From NCBI GenBank assembly GCA_022564295.1, contig JADFLR010000018.1, positions 17,384 to 81,383 on the forward strand: 64,000 bases of DNA, in the 5' to 3' direction. Of the stretch, positions 36,678 through 47,179 are shown one piece after another. The stretch comes from Bacteroidota bacterium. GTDB taxonomy: Bacteria; Bacteroidota; Ignavibacteria; Ignavibacteriales; Ignavibacteriaceae. The notes beneath the pieces are model-generated. The model searched no databases. It had not been told where the DNA came from and saw only the letters and a program-made list of their open reading frames with translations. Position 1 is the first letter of the stretch; every line of letters starts with the position of its first letter. Made by a program: the position numbers and the translations under genes.

Positions 36678-37928
36678 TTACTTATCTGCTTCACCCATGA
36701 TTGGATCAATGCTTCCGATGATTGCCACTACATCTGAAATCATGTGCCCGACAACCAGTTTTGACAAAGATTGAAGATTGTTAAATGAAGGTGAGCGTAT
36801 CTTACACTTCCATGGATGACCTTCACCTTTACTTACAAGATAAAATCCTAACTCACCTTTTGATCCTTCAATGGAGTGGTAGATTTCTCCTGCAGGAGGA
36901 TTGATTCCGAAATTAACTATCATAAAATCGTGAATAAGCTCTTCCATCTTTGTATAAACTTCAGTTTTATGCGGAAGAACTTTTTTAGGTTTATTCAGAA
37001 TTATTTCACCTTCGGGCATTTTTTCCAAAACTTGTCGTACTATCTTAGTACTCTCTCTCATTTCATCCAATCTAACAAAATAACGTGCTAAACTATCCCC
37101 TTCCGTATAAACAGGTATCTTAAAATCAATATCATCATAATTCAGATATGGTTGTGCTCTTCTTATATCAAATTCGACACCGCTTGCTCTTAAGTTAGGT
37201 CCGGAAAAGCCAAGATCGATTGCTTCTTCTTTACTGATAACGCCAACACCATCAATTCTTTCTACAAAAATTCTGTTTGTGTTAATAAGTTTTTCACACT
37301 CGGTTAAGTTATCCTCAAACTGATCTATGAACCATTTTATTTTTGCTAATGCATCGGGTGGAATATCATTAGCAACACCACCTATTCGAGTATAACTGTT
37401 TGTAAATCTTGCACCGCAAAGCATATCCCAAATATCCATCACTTTTTCTCTTTCCCGAAGATTCCAGAGAAATATGGTTAATGCACCAACATCCATAGCG
37501 AGCGCACCAATTGCAACGAGGTGGGATGTAATTCTTGCAAGCTCAGCAACCATCATTCTAATATACTGCGCTCTTGGCGGTGCTTCTATTCCAGCAAGCT
37601 TTTCAACTGCAAGTACCCACGCAACATTGTTAGCCATCGGAGATATGTAATCGAGACGATCAGTGTGAGGAATAAACTCATAATAGGTCATGTTTTCAGC
37701 AAGTTTTTCATAACCTCTGTGTAAATAACCCAATTCAGGAACACAAGCAACAACAGTTTCGCCGTCAAGTCGTAATACTAAACGCAAAACCCCATGAGTT
37801 GCAGGATGCTGCGGACCCATATTAAGGATCATTTCATTTTCTAATGCATCCTCAACAGTTATATCCGTATCAGCATCTAAAAGCGCCTGTATAATTTTTG
37901 GATGAACTTCTTTTAAATCACGGTCCAT
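36678..37928 (-). CDS. nuoD: NADH-quinone oxidoreductase subunit D
   Basis: The 49-kDa quinone-site subunit of complex I. It has ILNMGPQHPATHGVLRLVLRLDGE, YLHRGYEKLAE, YLDYISPMANN-type spacing (DRLDYISPMANNVAWVLAVEKL), and the C-terminal KIRSPSFNNLQSLSKLVVGHMISDVVAIIGSIDPIMGE, ending in DK rather than the usual DR. At 416 residues it is not fused to nuoC, which precedes it by seven bases. Confidence 0.96.
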   Translation of the reverse strand: MDRDLKEVHPKIIQALLDADTDITVEDALENEMILNMGPQHPATHGVLRLVLRLDGETVVACVPELGYLHRGYEKLAENMTYYEFIPHTDRLDYISPMANNVAWVLAVEKLAGIEAPPRAQYIRMMVAELARITSHLVAIGALAMDVGALTIFLWNLREREKVMDIWDMLCGARFTNSYTRIGGVANDIPPDALAKIKWFIDQFEDNLTECEKLINTNRIFVERIDGVGVISKEEAIDLGFSGPNLRASGVEFDIRRAQPYLNYDDIDFKIPVYTEGDSLARYFVRLDEMRESTKIVRQVLEKMPEGEIILNKPKKVLPHKTEVYTKMEELIHDFMIVNFGINPPAGEIYHSIEGSKGELGFYLVSKGEGHPWKCKIRSPSFNNLQSLSKLVVGHMISDVVAIIGSIDPIMGEADK

Positions 37929-37935
37929 AAATTTT

Positions 37936-38445
37936 TTACTTCTTTGGCAAAGGTATTGAACCTGGAATGCCCATTAAGGGAAAATCTTTTCTTAACGGAT
38001 AATACTCAAAATCTTCCGGCATATACATTCTTCTTAAATCGGGATGATTGTTAAATATTATCCCGTACATATCATAAGTTTCTCTTTCCTGCCAGTTAGC
38101 TCCTTTCCATACCGATGTTACAGAATCAATCGAACAATCTGCTTTATCAGCAGCCGGGTCAGATTCATCGACGTCTGCTTTTAATCTTAACCTAAAATTA
38201 TTTTTAAAGGAATAGATATGATAAACAACCGTAAACCTGTTTTTTCTTTTTGCCCAATCTATTGCCGTAAGATCCTGACAAAGCAAAAATTCAAGATCAG
38301 AATCTTTCTTTAAAAACTCACAAACCTTTACAATATGTTCTTTTGGCAGCTTAATCGTGAGCTCATCAAGGTACTCTGATACTTCAAAGTCTATTTCGTT
38401 GAATTGTTCTTTAAGTTTTTTGGGGACTAATTCTCTAATATCCAT
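37936..38445 (-). CDS. nuoC: NADH-quinone oxidoreductase subunit C
   Basis: The 30-kDa peripheral subunit of complex I. The family signature [37 protein letters not shown] is complete. Upstream are [26 protein letters not shown] and [15 protein letters not shown]. It has 169 residues. Four bases separate it from the nuoB stop codon. Confidence 0.95.
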   Translation of the reverse strand: MDIRELVPKKLKEQFNEIDFEVSEYLDELTIKLPKEHIVKVCEFLKKDSDLEFLLCQDLTAIDWAKRKNRFTVVYHIYSFKNNFRLRLKADVDESDPAADKADCSIDSVTSVWKGANWQERETYDMYGIIFNNHPDLRRMYMPEDFEYYPLRKDFPLMGIPGSIPLPKK

Positions 38446-38449
38446 AAAA

Positions 38450-38971
38450 TCAATTATTCTGAATTACGTTAAGATCAGGAAGCTTTGAATTTTTAAAATC
38501 GGAGACTTTAGTTCTTCCTATTTTATCCTGAATTTGTATTAAAGCATTAAGTAGATTATCAGGACGAGGAGGACAACCGGCAACATAAAGATCCACCGGA
38601 AGGAACTGATCAATACCCTGGACTACGGAATAAGTTCTGTAAATTCCTCCGGAAGCTGTACAAGCACCCATTGCAATTACCCATTTTGGATCCGGCATTT
38701 GATCATAAATTTTTCTAACAACAGGCGCCATCTTATAAGTAACTGTTCCTGCAACAATCATTAAATCGCATTGTCTTGGTGTAAACCTCATCACTTCGGA
38801 ACCAAAACGGGCTATATCATATTTCGGATCACCGGCAGCCATCATTTCGATAGCACAGCATGAAATTCCCATTGGCATTGGCCAAACCGAACTTTTTCTT
38901 GCCCATGCAGCAATTGCATCAACCGTTGTTGTAATAAATCCATCGCCTTTTAATAATGATTCTAATCCCAT
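38450..38971 (-). CDS. nuoB: NADH-quinone oxidoreductase subunit B
   Basis: The 20-kDa subunit that carries cluster N2, the last electron carrier before quinone. Its four cysteines are in [23 protein letters not shown] and [12 protein letters not shown]. It has 173 residues, and its start overlaps the nuoA stop by ten bases. The C-terminal tail ([19 protein letters not shown]) is variable in the family. Confidence 0.96.
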   Translation of the reverse strand: MGLESLLKGDGFITTTVDAIAAWARKSSVWPMPMGISCCAIEMMAAGDPKYDIARFGSEVMRFTPRQCDLMIVAGTVTYKMAPVVRKIYDQMPDPKWVIAMGACTASGGIYRTYSVVQGIDQFLPVDLYVAGCPPRPDNLLNALIQIQDKIGRTKVSDFKNSKLPDLNVIQNN

Positions 38972-39330
38972 TCAAAACCACCTTTCTTATACGCATAGAG
39001 ATAACCTAACTCAAATACAACGAGAAAAATAAACATTGAAATGAAAATTGATATACCGAATTCAGCAAACAGCTTTTTAAACTGAACAGCCCAAGGATAA
39101 ATAAACAGCACTTCCAAATCAAAAATTATGAATAACATTGCCACTAAATAATATTTAATGGAAATCCTTTCCCTAGTGGTGCCGACTGGTTTCATACCGC
39201 TTTCATACGTTGAGAGCTTTTCTTTGTTAGGTCTTTGAGGACCTAAAAGCATAGATGAAAACGTTATGCCCAATGCAATGACAGTCGCGAAGAACATTAC
39301 TATAAATATAGGAATGTAAGATTCAAGCAT
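38962..39330 (-). CDS. nuoA: NADH-quinone oxidoreductase subunit A
   Basis: A small membrane subunit of complex I with three transmembrane helices. It has the conserved loop [40 protein letters not shown] and a final helix [25 protein letters not shown]. It has 122 residues. It is the first gene of the nuoABCDEF run. The promoter region upstream is short, and no clear consensus box was picked out. Confidence 0.95.
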   Translation of the reverse strand: MLESYIPIFIVMFFATVIALGITFSSMLLGPQRPNKEKLSTYESGMKPVGTTRERISIKYYLVAMLFIIFDLEVLFIYPWAVQFKKLFAEFGISIFISMFIFLVVFELGYLYAYKKGGFEWD

Positions 39331-39482
39331 AAAAAATATTTAATTTATTGATTTGAAAATTATCCAAAAAATGCATGATTGTCAATTTAAATAATATTCA
39401 ACAAAATTCTTTCATTGATATTCAACTAGATTGATGAATATAGGTTGTAGCCATAGTATTCCCTTTCTACTAATGAGCATAT

Positions 39483-40205
39483 TCATATTATTTTAATTGC
39501 TATTTGCAAATAATTATTGATAGCTCCTAATAGTTCATACCTGAGATTATAGGATGAAACGATATCATTGAATGCCCGGAATTCGTGAGTCGGGACACCA
39601 AATTCATCAAAAATAATGATGTCATCTTTTTCTAGAAAAGGAAAGAGATTTGTCAACACAAAAAGAGTTGAAGAATATAAATCTGCATCCATATGGATAA
39701 CTTTTTTCCTTTGGGGTTTGTAGTCATGTAGAAATACTGGAAGTGAATCTTGAAATAAACCTTTTATAAAAGTAACCCGATCATCCTGAATCTTTGGTGT
39801 TTGTCCGGCAGTATCATAATGTTGTTTCTTCATTACCCCAAAATCTTCCGGTAAACCAGTGAAAACATCAAAACCAAAAAATCTACTTTCAGGATTATTA
39901 TTCTTTTCAACCCACCATTTGAAAGCTATACCGCTTGCAACGCCAAACTCCAGATAATCTATGGATTGGTTTTGTATTTCCTCTTTGATTACAAACTCAT
40001 GCAATTTAAACCTATCTGTGTAATTAACTTTTTTATTGTAATAATCATTAAACTTTCCTTTTGGAGTTTTATCAATCCAACGTGATAATTTTGAAAGATA
40101 TACAACATTTAAAAAGAAATTCTCGAATGGTAAAAATAATATATGCAACCTCAGTCTTGAAAATATTGCTTTAATTTTTCGAAATAAGAAAAGTTTGAAA
40201 TGCAT
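39483..40205 (-). CDS. Class I SAM-dependent methyltransferase, TylF-like
   Basis: Predicted methyltransferase of 240 residues. The SAM fold is seen as YLEFGVASGIAFKWWVEKN, FFGFDVFTGLPEDF, KKVIHMDADLYSSTLFVLTNLFPFLEKDDIIIFDEFGVP. The DADLYSST and acidic motifs are typical of macrocin O-methyltransferase (TylF/MycF) relatives that methylate sugars or other small molecules. An N-terminal basic stretch (FRKIKAIFSRLRLHILFLPF) could associate with the membrane. The neighbouring glycosyltransferase on the same strand suggests surface glycan work. The substrate is unknown. Confidence 0.75.
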   Translation of the reverse strand: MHFKLFLFRKIKAIFSRLRLHILFLPFENFFLNVVYLSKLSRWIDKTPKGKFNDYYNKKVNYTDRFKLHEFVIKEEIQNQSIDYLEFGVASGIAFKWWVEKNNNPESRFFGFDVFTGLPEDFGVMKKQHYDTAGQTPKIQDDRVTFIKGLFQDSLPVFLHDYKPQRKKVIHMDADLYSSTLFVLTNLFPFLEKDDIIIFDEFGVPTHEFRAFNDIVSSYNLRYELLGAINNYLQIAIKII

Positions 40206-40340
40206 CTTTAACTCAATAATTGATTATTAAATCTCTAATGTTAAATTAAATAATCAGGAATTTATTAACAATCATTTGCTTGTAAGAACTTCAGGTACTT
40301 AACTTTTTAGAATTACATACTTCAATGTTAATGTTACTAA

Positions 40341-41960
40341 TCAATTGTATATTATCCTATAAAGCACAGCGGGTGGATTATTAAAATAAACTACAACTTT
40401 AAGTCCGGGATGGCTAGATTTAGGATTTAACAGGGCTTGAAATTCCCTTCTCATAGCAGCTTCAATAGGACTGAAATAAAGATAATCAACATTATTTTGA
40501 TGTAGTTTTTCAATTAACTCTTCGTAGCTGTTTGCCATTGGTAGTAAAACGAAATCCATTCCCAAATAGTATGCAACGTGTGCTTTTCTTGCGGCAATTT
40601 TATTTCCTCTTTCTGATTCCGGGATATTCGTATCATACCAATCCTGAAGTACCAGCAGTTCTTTTGGTCCCGAATTAATTCTGGAACTGTTAAATGAAAT
40701 TGATTGAGCAAGAGTAACTGCGACAAGTGAAATCACAATAAAATAACCAACCTTTAAATGAATGCGTTTATTAACAGCAAACTTCTCTCTGAAAAATGGT
40801 TGAATAGTAATTACACTATAAAACGAAATAAGAAAAATGGAAAACCTTTCACTGTAGAAAACCAGAGTTAGCAATGCAAAGAAAAACAGATTCGATAAAT
40901 AATAACCGGTTTCCCTGCTTTTCCAGTTCTTAAAAGGATTTGAAATTAATAGTAATATCAAACCTAATATAATGAATACTCCCACATACCAACCCATCAG
41001 CCGTTCCATATCCAATAAGAAATGTTCACCGATGTTTCCAATTGTGGTTGATAAGAACAACAAAGGGTCTCTGCCAATAACATCGAACAATGATGTAAAA
41101 CTGCTGCTTTCATTAAACCAAAACTGATCCCAGGAAATTTTTCCTTTTCCGTAAAGTTCGTAGGCTATATTTTTATAGTTTTCATTGTAGAAGAAACTCC
41201 CCTTTTTACTTAAACAGTAAATTCCCCACGGAGTAAAAGTTAAGATGAATATTGCAACAAAAACAGTTGAAGATTTTAAACGCTGTAACCAGTTGTTGTT
41301 CCAGTAATTTACAAACAGGATTATGAAAACAAATCCAAGTAAAAATACACCGTTATACCGTGTCAGGTATGACAATCCTCCAAGCACCGCAGCAATTAAA
41401 AGATTTTTATAATACAATTTTTTATCCTTAAAGAAGAAGAATAAAGTTGCAGCAGCAAGTACGTTGAACATCATATCAGTTCCGGCACTGTAAGTGTACT
41501 GCACAAAAATTGGATTGGATGCAAGCAGCAAAGAAACGAAAAAAGAAACTGCGGGCGAGAATATTCTTTTAACTAACTCAAATGTGAGAAATATGAAAAT
41601 CGATGCAGAGAGCACACCAATGATGATACCGGAATAAAAATAATTTGAAATTATAAGATTAACCAAACCCAAAACCATTGGATATAGTGGTCCTCTGAAT
41701 GGATCAATTTGAAGGTCGCCGTTGATAAAACTTTTTGCGTTAGGCACATAACCCCAAAAGAAATCAGTTTCTATTCCGTAGTCTCCAACCTTGTGGTATA
41801 ACAAACTTACAATCAATAATATTACAAAGTATAAAACAGCAATTACCAAACCGAGATGACGAAATTGAAAAAATTTGTTAAGAGATTCTTCTAACGACAC
41901 CTTACTTTTTTTTGTTTGTAACTTTTTATTAGATTTTCTTTTGGATTTCATCTTTTGCAT
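40341..41960 (-). CDS. Integral membrane glycosyltransferase, GT39/ArnT-like
   Basis: Predicted to transfer a sugar from a lipid-linked donor across or at the membrane. The protein has about ten hydrophobic segments after a basic N-terminal tail (MKSKRKSNKKLQTKKSK). An acidic first loop (GDYGIETDFFWGYVPNAKSFINGD, then PFRGPLYPM) fits GT39-type enzymes. The C-terminal 100 residues form a soluble domain. I start at the ATG at 41960; a TTG at 41984 or the ATG at 41951 are alternatives. Its gene order next to a methyltransferase suggests cell-envelope glycan or glycoprotein modification. The acceptor is unknown. Confidence 0.75.
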   Translation of the reverse strand: MQKMKSKRKSNKKLQTKKSKVSLEESLNKFFQFRHLGLVIAVLYFVILLIVSLLYHKVGDYGIETDFFWGYVPNAKSFINGDLQIDPFRGPLYPMVLGLVNLIISNYFYSGIIIGVLSASIFIFLTFELVKRIFSPAVSFFVSLLLASNPIFVQYTYSAGTDMMFNVLAAATLFFFFKDKKLYYKNLLIAAVLGGLSYLTRYNGVFLLGFVFIILFVNYWNNNWLQRLKSSTVFVAIFILTFTPWGIYCLSKKGSFFYNENYKNIAYELYGKGKISWDQFWFNESSSFTSLFDVIGRDPLLFLSTTIGNIGEHFLLDMERLMGWYVGVFIILGLILLLISNPFKNWKSRETGYYLSNLFFFALLTLVFYSERFSIFLISFYSVITIQPFFREKFAVNKRIHLKVGYFIVISLVAVTLAQSISFNSSRINSGPKELLVLQDWYDTNIPESERGNKIAARKAHVAYYLGMDFVLLPMANSYEELIEKLHQNNVDYLYFSPIEAAMRREFQALLNPKSSHPGLKVVVYFNNPPAVLYRIIYN

Positions 41961-42174
41961 AGAACTTTGCTCTTGAAAAATCAAATAATGACATATAATA
42001 TAATTATTTTTTTTGAAGTAGATGATTTGTGATTGTTAAATTTAACTAAAGTATGAGTTTAATATTTAATTTGGTGGCATAAATAATTACTTTTATTGCA
42101 TGACAATTCTTTTTAATTTTATCCTGAAAATCTTGTTCAAGATAATAGTATTATTATAAAAAGAGATTATTTGA

Positions 42175-44079
42175 TTGAAGATTGCCCTTTTAATATTATT
42201 AATTTCATTTATTTCGGTTTCTCTATCCATTGCACAGAGTTTTGCCGATTCTCTGGAATATCTTGAGCAAAAACAACAAGTCAATTTTCTTTTTTCCAAT
42301 TTCGATAAACTACTCGATACATATTATTTGAGTACAGGTTTTAACCTGAAAGGTAATTACTCTAATATTAGCTTAGGAGTATTTGAAAATTTCAGATCAA
42401 CTGTATTCAAATCTACCACACAAAGCATACGAGATGAACAATATTTAACAATTACAGGTAAATATCAGTTAGCAGAAAATTATAACTTCGGTATCTCTGC
42501 AAACAGCACTAATCTTTCCGATGACAGGAACACTTTACTGAATAAAACTAAGATTAATTATCTAACTTTGTTTAGCGAAGTGCAGCTAACCAACGACATA
42601 TTAATTTCACCATTCGGAGGATACTCAACTAATTTGCAAGTAGGTGAAGACGATAACGGACCTGTTTATGGTTTTGAAGGCTCTGCAAATAATCTTTCCT
42701 TCCCCGATTTTACCATCAATTCACTTTTTAAATTCAAGAATGAAGATATTCTTCCAAGACGAAATTTATTGAGATATTTTGATTTATCAGTTAACAATCC
42801 ATTTAACCCTTCGGTTACAAATTTAGTTTCGGGAAGATTTACTAGCAGCAGGAAAGATTTTTATTTCCCCGCCGATTCAATAATTTCCTCCACCTTCGAT
42901 ATAGTTAACAATATCGAAAGCAGAACTGAGACCAATTATTTTGCGGAAGATAAATTAAGATATCGTAAATTATTTGGTAATGTTGATTTTGAAATTTCTG
43001 GTACGATTAACTGGAGAACGATTGAAAGAGATAAACGTTACAAAAGCGCCGAAGTTCAATCTCCAACAATTTTCGATACAAACATTGAAGAACTAAGATT
43101 GTCTCTTGGTTCAACCTTGTTTTACAGAACGGGCTCACTTAACAGTTCGTTAAGCTTTAACTTTGGTGAGAGAGATGAAAAACATATAACACAAAACTTT
43201 GAAGGAGCAGATCCGATCTTTTATGAACAACGTTCGGAACTTGAAAGCAGGAAGAATAATAATTCTACAAGAGCAACGATAGCTTATACCGGTGATTACG
43301 ATTTTTCACGAACGGATAGACTGCTTTTTAGTCTATACTATAATAAACTCCGTTACGATACACCAAGCGAAGATAATGATGATGACAGAGATGAAATACT
43401 TTCAATTGCACGGCTGCGTTATTCTAAAAACCTTTCACCATTCTTTCAGGCATTTATAAATACCGAAGTGACTTTGAGGCATATTGTTTATCTTTTTGCA
43501 AGCAGAAGTTCAAATAACAACATAAACCGTGTTCTTCGTCTTGCTGCCGGCGGCTATTACCAGGGTACAAATGTTTCTTCGCTAAACACGTTTGAAGTAT
43601 CGGCTAATTACACCGTTTATGATTTTGAAGATCTAACTTCCAGTTTAAGAAGTATTTCATTCAGGCAATTCATTGCAACAGACTCATCACGGATTTCTTT
43701 AAGTAATAGATTTGCGTTTGTAATAACCGGTTATATAAAATTATCAGAACAGGCAGATTTAAACTGGGGTGAGTTTGCTGAAAGACCGACAAGATTTTTA
43801 CAAGAAATATTTGCAATTCCAAAGATTATGTTAACTTATAATAGTGCCTGGTTTGGAATTGGTTTAAGATATTTTTCACTTAATACTTTTAAATATGATG
43901 AACTAACAAGAATTCCCGACACAAGGTATTTAAGCTATGGTCCTTTGGTACAAATAATGTATAATGTTATTGGTTCACTTAACCTGTTAATCGATGGCTG
44001 GTATGAGTTTATTTCTATAAACAACATACCTGGTAGGGAAAGAGCGAACTTTGTAATGAAACTTAACTGGAATTTTTAA
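42175..44079 (+). CDS. Outer-membrane-like protein of unknown function
   Basis: A 634-residue exported protein. The signal peptide KIALLILLISFISVSLSIAQ follows a TTG start; no ATG exists in this stretch. The rest is rich in alternating strands, Tyr, Asn and Ser, and ends in ANFVMKLNWNF. The final phenylalanine is typical of beta-barrel outer membrane proteins. No specific family is recognised. It reads divergently from the glycosyltransferase and is followed after 53 bases by an anti-sigma-type ATPase. Confidence 0.65.
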   Translation: MKIALLILLISFISVSLSIAQSFADSLEYLEQKQQVNFLFSNFDKLLDTYYLSTGFNLKGNYSNISLGVFENFRSTVFKSTTQSIRDEQYLTITGKYQLAENYNFGISANSTNLSDDRNTLLNKTKINYLTLFSEVQLTNDILISPFGGYSTNLQVGEDDNGPVYGFEGSANNLSFPDFTINSLFKFKNEDILPRRNLLRYFDLSVNNPFNPSVTNLVSGRFTSSRKDFYFPADSIISSTFDIVNNIESRTETNYFAEDKLRYRKLFGNVDFEISGTINWRTIERDKRYKSAEVQSPTIFDTNIEELRLSLGSTLFYRTGSLNSSLSFNFGERDEKHITQNFEGADPIFYEQRSELESRKNNNSTRATIAYTGDYDFSRTDRLLFSLYYNKLRYDTPSEDNDDDRDEILSIARLRYSKNLSPFFQAFINTEVTLRHIVYLFASRSSNNNINRVLRLAAGGYYQGTNVSSLNTFEVSANYTVYDFEDLTSSLRSISFRQFIATDSSRISLSNRFAFVITGYIKLSEQADLNWGEFAERPTRFLQEIFAIPKIMLTYNSAWFGIGLRYFSLNTFKYDELTRIPDTRYLSYGPLVQIMYNVIGSLNLLIDGWYEFISINNIPGRERANFVMKLNWNF

Positions 44080-44132
44080 AATTGAAAACTTAAAAAATTT
44101 TATTATCTTATAAATAAAATTTTGGGAACAAT

Positions 44133-44543
44133 TTGGCTGAAGATAAATACCACCTCGAAATAGAGAGCGATCCTAACAATTTAATTACAGTTGAAGAATT
44201 CGTTAATTATTTTTGTAAAGATGTAAATCTCCCCGATGAGAAACTTACAAACGTTCTCTTAGCGGTAACCGAAGCTACAACTAACGCAATCATCCATGCT
44301 AATAAATGCAATAAAAATAAAAAAGTAACAATTGATGCCTTGGTTGAAAATTCGAAATTAATAATAAAAATTAAAGATGAGGGAGAAGGCTTTGATCCGA
44401 GCAGCATTCCCGACCCAACAGAGCCTGAAAATCTCTTGAAAGACTCCGGAAGAGGTATTTATTTAATGAGGGTATATATGGATGACCTGCAATATAACAG
44501 AACACCTTCGGGAATGGAATTCGTTCTTACTGTAAAACTTTAA
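44133..44543 (+). CDS. Anti-sigma-factor-type ATP-binding protein (RsbW-like)
   Basis: A HATPase_c protein of 136 residues like RsbW/SpoIIAB, kinases that bind sigma factors or phosphorylate anti-anti-sigma proteins. It has the N box VTEATTNAIIHANKC, the G1 box IKIKDEGEGFDP and the G2 box GRGIYLMRVYMDDLQY. It starts at TTG. No partner sigma factor, PP2C phosphatase or STAS protein lies nearby, so the target is unknown. Confidence 0.85.
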   Translation: MAEDKYHLEIESDPNNLITVEEFVNYFCKDVNLPDEKLTNVLLAVTEATTNAIIHANKCNKNKKVTIDALVENSKLIIKIKDEGEGFDPSSIPDPTEPENLLKDSGRGIYLMRVYMDDLQYNRTPSGMEFVLTVKL

Positions 44544-44641
44544 TATTACAAACCCTTTTTTAAATTTCTTTTACCACATCTTAAGAATTATTCCTATTTT
44601 AATATTCATTAATTTTAATAATCTTTAGTGGGAGTCGATAA

Positions 44642-45607
44642 ATGAGCAGAAAAAAAATAACATTAATTGGCGGTGGACAAATTGGCGGAGTTTTAGCACA
44701 ACTAATCGCACAACGACAGCTCGGTGATGTTGTTATGTTCGATATAGTTGAAGATTTGCCGCAGGGAAAAACCCTTGATATTGCAGAAGCATCGCGCATA
44801 GGCGGATTTGATACAAAGGTTGAGGGAACTAACGATTATAGGGATATTGCAGGTTCCGACCTTGTTATTATTACAGCTGGCTTACCTCGCAAACCCGGCA
44901 TGAGCCGCGACGATCTTCTTTCAACTAATTCGAAGATCATGAAATCCGTTGCAGAAGGTGTAAAAGCAAATGCTCCTGATACAATTGTAATCATCATTTC
45001 CAATCCTCTTGACGCAATGGTAACATTGTTTAAGAAAGTTACCGGTTTCCCTCATAACAGGGTTATAGGTCAAGCAGGTGTATTGGATTCTTCAAGATTT
45101 TCTTCTTTCATTGCATGGGAACTTGGTGTATCAGTAAAAGATATCAACACTATGGTATTAGGCGGTCACGGCGATACTATGGTTCCGATTGTTCGCTATG
45201 CAAATGTGAATGGCATTCCCGTAATGGAATTACTTGAAAGAAAATACGGCGATGCTGCAAAAGCAAAAGAAGTAATGGATGCAATGGTTACAAGAACCAA
45301 AAAAGCCGGCGGTGAAGTGCTTGCACTGCTTAAAACCGGTTCGGCATATTATTCACCGGCTTCCTCGGCTATTACGATGGCTGAGGCAATTATTTATGAT
45401 GAAAAACGACTTTTGCCTGTTTGCGCATACCTGCAGGGTGAATTTGGTGTAGATGGGTATTATGTTGGCGTGCCTGCTGTACTTGGTGCTACGGGAGTAG
45501 AAAAAGTTGTTGAATTTGCATTAGATGAAGAAGAGCAAAGTGCGCTGGATAATTCAATCAACGCAGTTAAAACTCTCGTTGCTGATATGGAACGATTGGG
45601 ATTCTAA
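44642..45607 (+). CDS. mdh: Malate dehydrogenase (LDH-like type)
   Basis: NAD-dependent enzyme that interconverts malate and oxaloacetate in the TCA cycle. The dinucleotide loop is [16 protein letters not shown]. The substrate-specificity loop [17 protein letters not shown] has the arginine typical of malate rather than lactate dehydrogenase. [13 protein letters not shown] [22 protein letters not shown] and the catalytic [13 protein letters not shown] follow. It has 321 residues. A strong terminator follows at 45676. Confidence 0.96.
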   Translation: MSRKKITLIGGGQIGGVLAQLIAQRQLGDVVMFDIVEDLPQGKTLDIAEASRIGGFDTKVEGTNDYRDIAGSDLVIITAGLPRKPGMSRDDLLSTNSKIMKSVAEGVKANAPDTIVIIISNPLDAMVTLFKKVTGFPHNRVIGQAGVLDSSRFSSFIAWELGVSVKDINTMVLGGHGDTMVPIVRYANVNGIPVMELLERKYGDAAKAKEVMDAMVTRTKKAGGEVLALLKTGSAYYSPASSAITMAEAIIYDEKRLLPVCAYLQGEFGVDGYYVGVPAVLGATGVEKVVEFALDEEEQSALDNSINAVKTLVADMERLGF

Positions 45608-45675
45608 TTTCAATTCTATTAGGTATAGATATACCAGATCTTAAAGAGCCGGCATATCTTATTTTAGTTTAAACT

Positions 45676-45704
45676 AAAAAACCCTCCAGAGAGGAGGGTT
45701 TTTT
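45676..45704. terminator. Bidirectional terminator between mdh and rpmA
   Basis: A perfect 12-base stem (AAAAAACCCTCC at 45676-45687, GGAGGGTTTTTT at 45693-45704) with loop AGAGA. Both arms carry homopolymer tails, so it can stop mdh from the left and rpmA from the right. Confidence 0.92.
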
Positions 45705-45727
45705 AATATCAAATATTTCAAATAAAA

Positions 45728-45982
45728 TTATGCAGAATATACATTAACGTATTTTCTGTTCCCTCTTTTAGTCTCAAATTTTACAAAACCATTGGCAACA
45801 GCAAATAAAGTATCATCGCCTCCCTTTTGTACATTAGCACCGGGATGAAATTTTGTGCCTCTTTGCCTTACTAATATATTTCCCGCAATTACTCTCTCCC
45901 CGCCGAACTTTTTAACACCAAGATATTTTGGATTACTATCACGACCATTTCGGGATGAACCCTGTCCTTTTTTATGAGCCAT
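45728..45982 (-). CDS. rpmA: 50S ribosomal protein L27
   Basis: Ribosomal protein near the peptidyl transferase centre. It starts [29 protein letters not shown] and contains [27 protein letters not shown]. The short N-terminus begins directly with AHKKG, so there is no cleavable extension of the Firmicutes type. It has 84 residues. It lies 12 bases after rplU, the usual order. Confidence 0.97.
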   Translation of the reverse strand: MAHKKGQGSSRNGRDSNPKYLGVKKFGGERVIAGNILVRQRGTKFHPGANVQKGGDDTLFAVANGFVKFETKRGNRKYVNVYSA

Positions 45983-45994
45983 TCTTAATCTCCT

Positions 45995-46303
45995 TTAACC
46001 AATCTTTGTTACTTCAATTTTTGTTAACTGCTGCCTGTGCCCGTTAAATTTTCTGTAACCTTTTCTGCGTTTCTTTTTGAACACAATTACTTTATCATCT
46101 TTCAGGTGTTCTAAAACTTTTGCTGTCACCTTTGCACCCTTAATTAGGGGACTGCCAATTTTTATATTCTTATCATCATTTAGAACCAGCACTTCCTTAA
46201 AAGTAATATTCTTGTTTGGTTCTTTAGATAATTTTGGAACGTAATACGTACTATTTTCAGAAACTTTAAATTGTTGTCCGGCAATATTTACAACTGCAAA
46301 CAT
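45995..46303 (-). CDS. rplU: 50S ribosomal protein L21
   Basis: Ribosomal protein of 102 residues. It has the start MFAVVNIAGQQFKVSENSTYYVPKL and the C-terminal VIVFKKKRRKGYRKFNGHRQQLTKIEVTKI, which is the L21 signature. It is the first gene of the rplU-rpmA pair. Confidence 0.96.
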   Translation of the reverse strand: MFAVVNIAGQQFKVSENSTYYVPKLSKEPNKNITFKEVLVLNDDKNIKIGSPLIKGAKVTAKVLEHLKDDKVIVFKKKRRKGYRKFNGHRQQLTKIEVTKIG

Positions 46304-46396
46304 CTTTACCTCTTTGTTTGAAATTTAGCATACAAATGTAATGAAATGAATTATTTATGTCAATGCATGTTCAAACCTGGCGGCAACAGTTTTCAA

Positions 46397-46852
46397 TTAT
46401 TTTTTTATGTTTTTTTCATATAATTTTATCCAGTCATTTACAGACATTTTACGCATCAGTTTTCCTATCAAATCATACGGTATTTTATCCATCTTTTTGA
46501 AGCGGATACAACTTTTTCCCATGTCCAATTTCGTATCACTTTGCTTTGGATATTCTTTAACAAACCATTCCAACAATTCCGGGTTTGCATAAATTCCCAT
46601 ATGGTAAAAGCTTATAAAGTTTTTTTGAGATGCAATATTTGCAAACGGCAAGGGTAATTTTGGGTCGCAATGATAACCACCCGGGTATATGTCGTGAGGA
46701 ACCACATAACCAATCATACCATAATTTATCTGCTCATCAAATCCTCTGGGTAAATTGGTAAGAATGGTTTCCCTTAACTTATTAAAATATGCATTCCTCT
46801 CCTTCGGTACTTTTTCCAAATATTCCTTTACACTTTTCACTTTTAGCTGCAT
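46397..46852 (-). CDS. DUF1801 domain protein
   Basis: A 151-residue protein with the DUF1801 (YdhG-like) pattern: VKEYLEKVPKERNAYFNKLRETILTNLPRGFDEQINYGMIGYVVP, then FANIASQKNFISFYHMGIYANPE and KSCIRFKKMDKIP. No enzymatic function is established for the family. It is a single gene with no evident operon partner. Confidence 0.85.
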   Translation of the reverse strand: MQLKVKSVKEYLEKVPKERNAYFNKLRETILTNLPRGFDEQINYGMIGYVVPHDIYPGGYHCDPKLPLPFANIASQKNFISFYHMGIYANPELLEWFVKEYPKQSDTKLDMGKSCIRFKKMDKIPYDLIGKLMRKMSVNDWIKLYEKNIKK

Positions 46853-47179
46853 ATTATTTACTCTGTAATTTTAATGTTAAGTTATTTTTTTAATAGACAA
46901 CAGTTAGATTAATAAATGTTTTAATGCTTATTGTAACAACGTTATTTGCTTGATTTCTGGTTTTCTTTTGATCTCAATATAAGAATTTAAAACCTGATAA
47001 TGCAAACTATTTTTAGGTAATTACTTTAAATTCTTAAATTTATAATCGTTAATCTCTGCCTTCGGCAGGCAGGTATGCTCGATATTAAATTAAACCATTT
47101 TGTTCTTCTAGCAACAGTTAAAAGTAAATGTAAATTCTTAAATTATTACAAATGAGTTATAATATTTAACTTAGCGCCA
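46853..47179. other. 327-base intergenic region
   Basis: AT-rich spacer between divergent genes. The only structure seen is a short GC-rich hairpin at 47056-47073 (CTGCC, three-base loop, GGCAG, then GCAGG). It resembles the small palindromes in the island near 55407 and 56867. No gene was seen. Confidence 0.5.
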
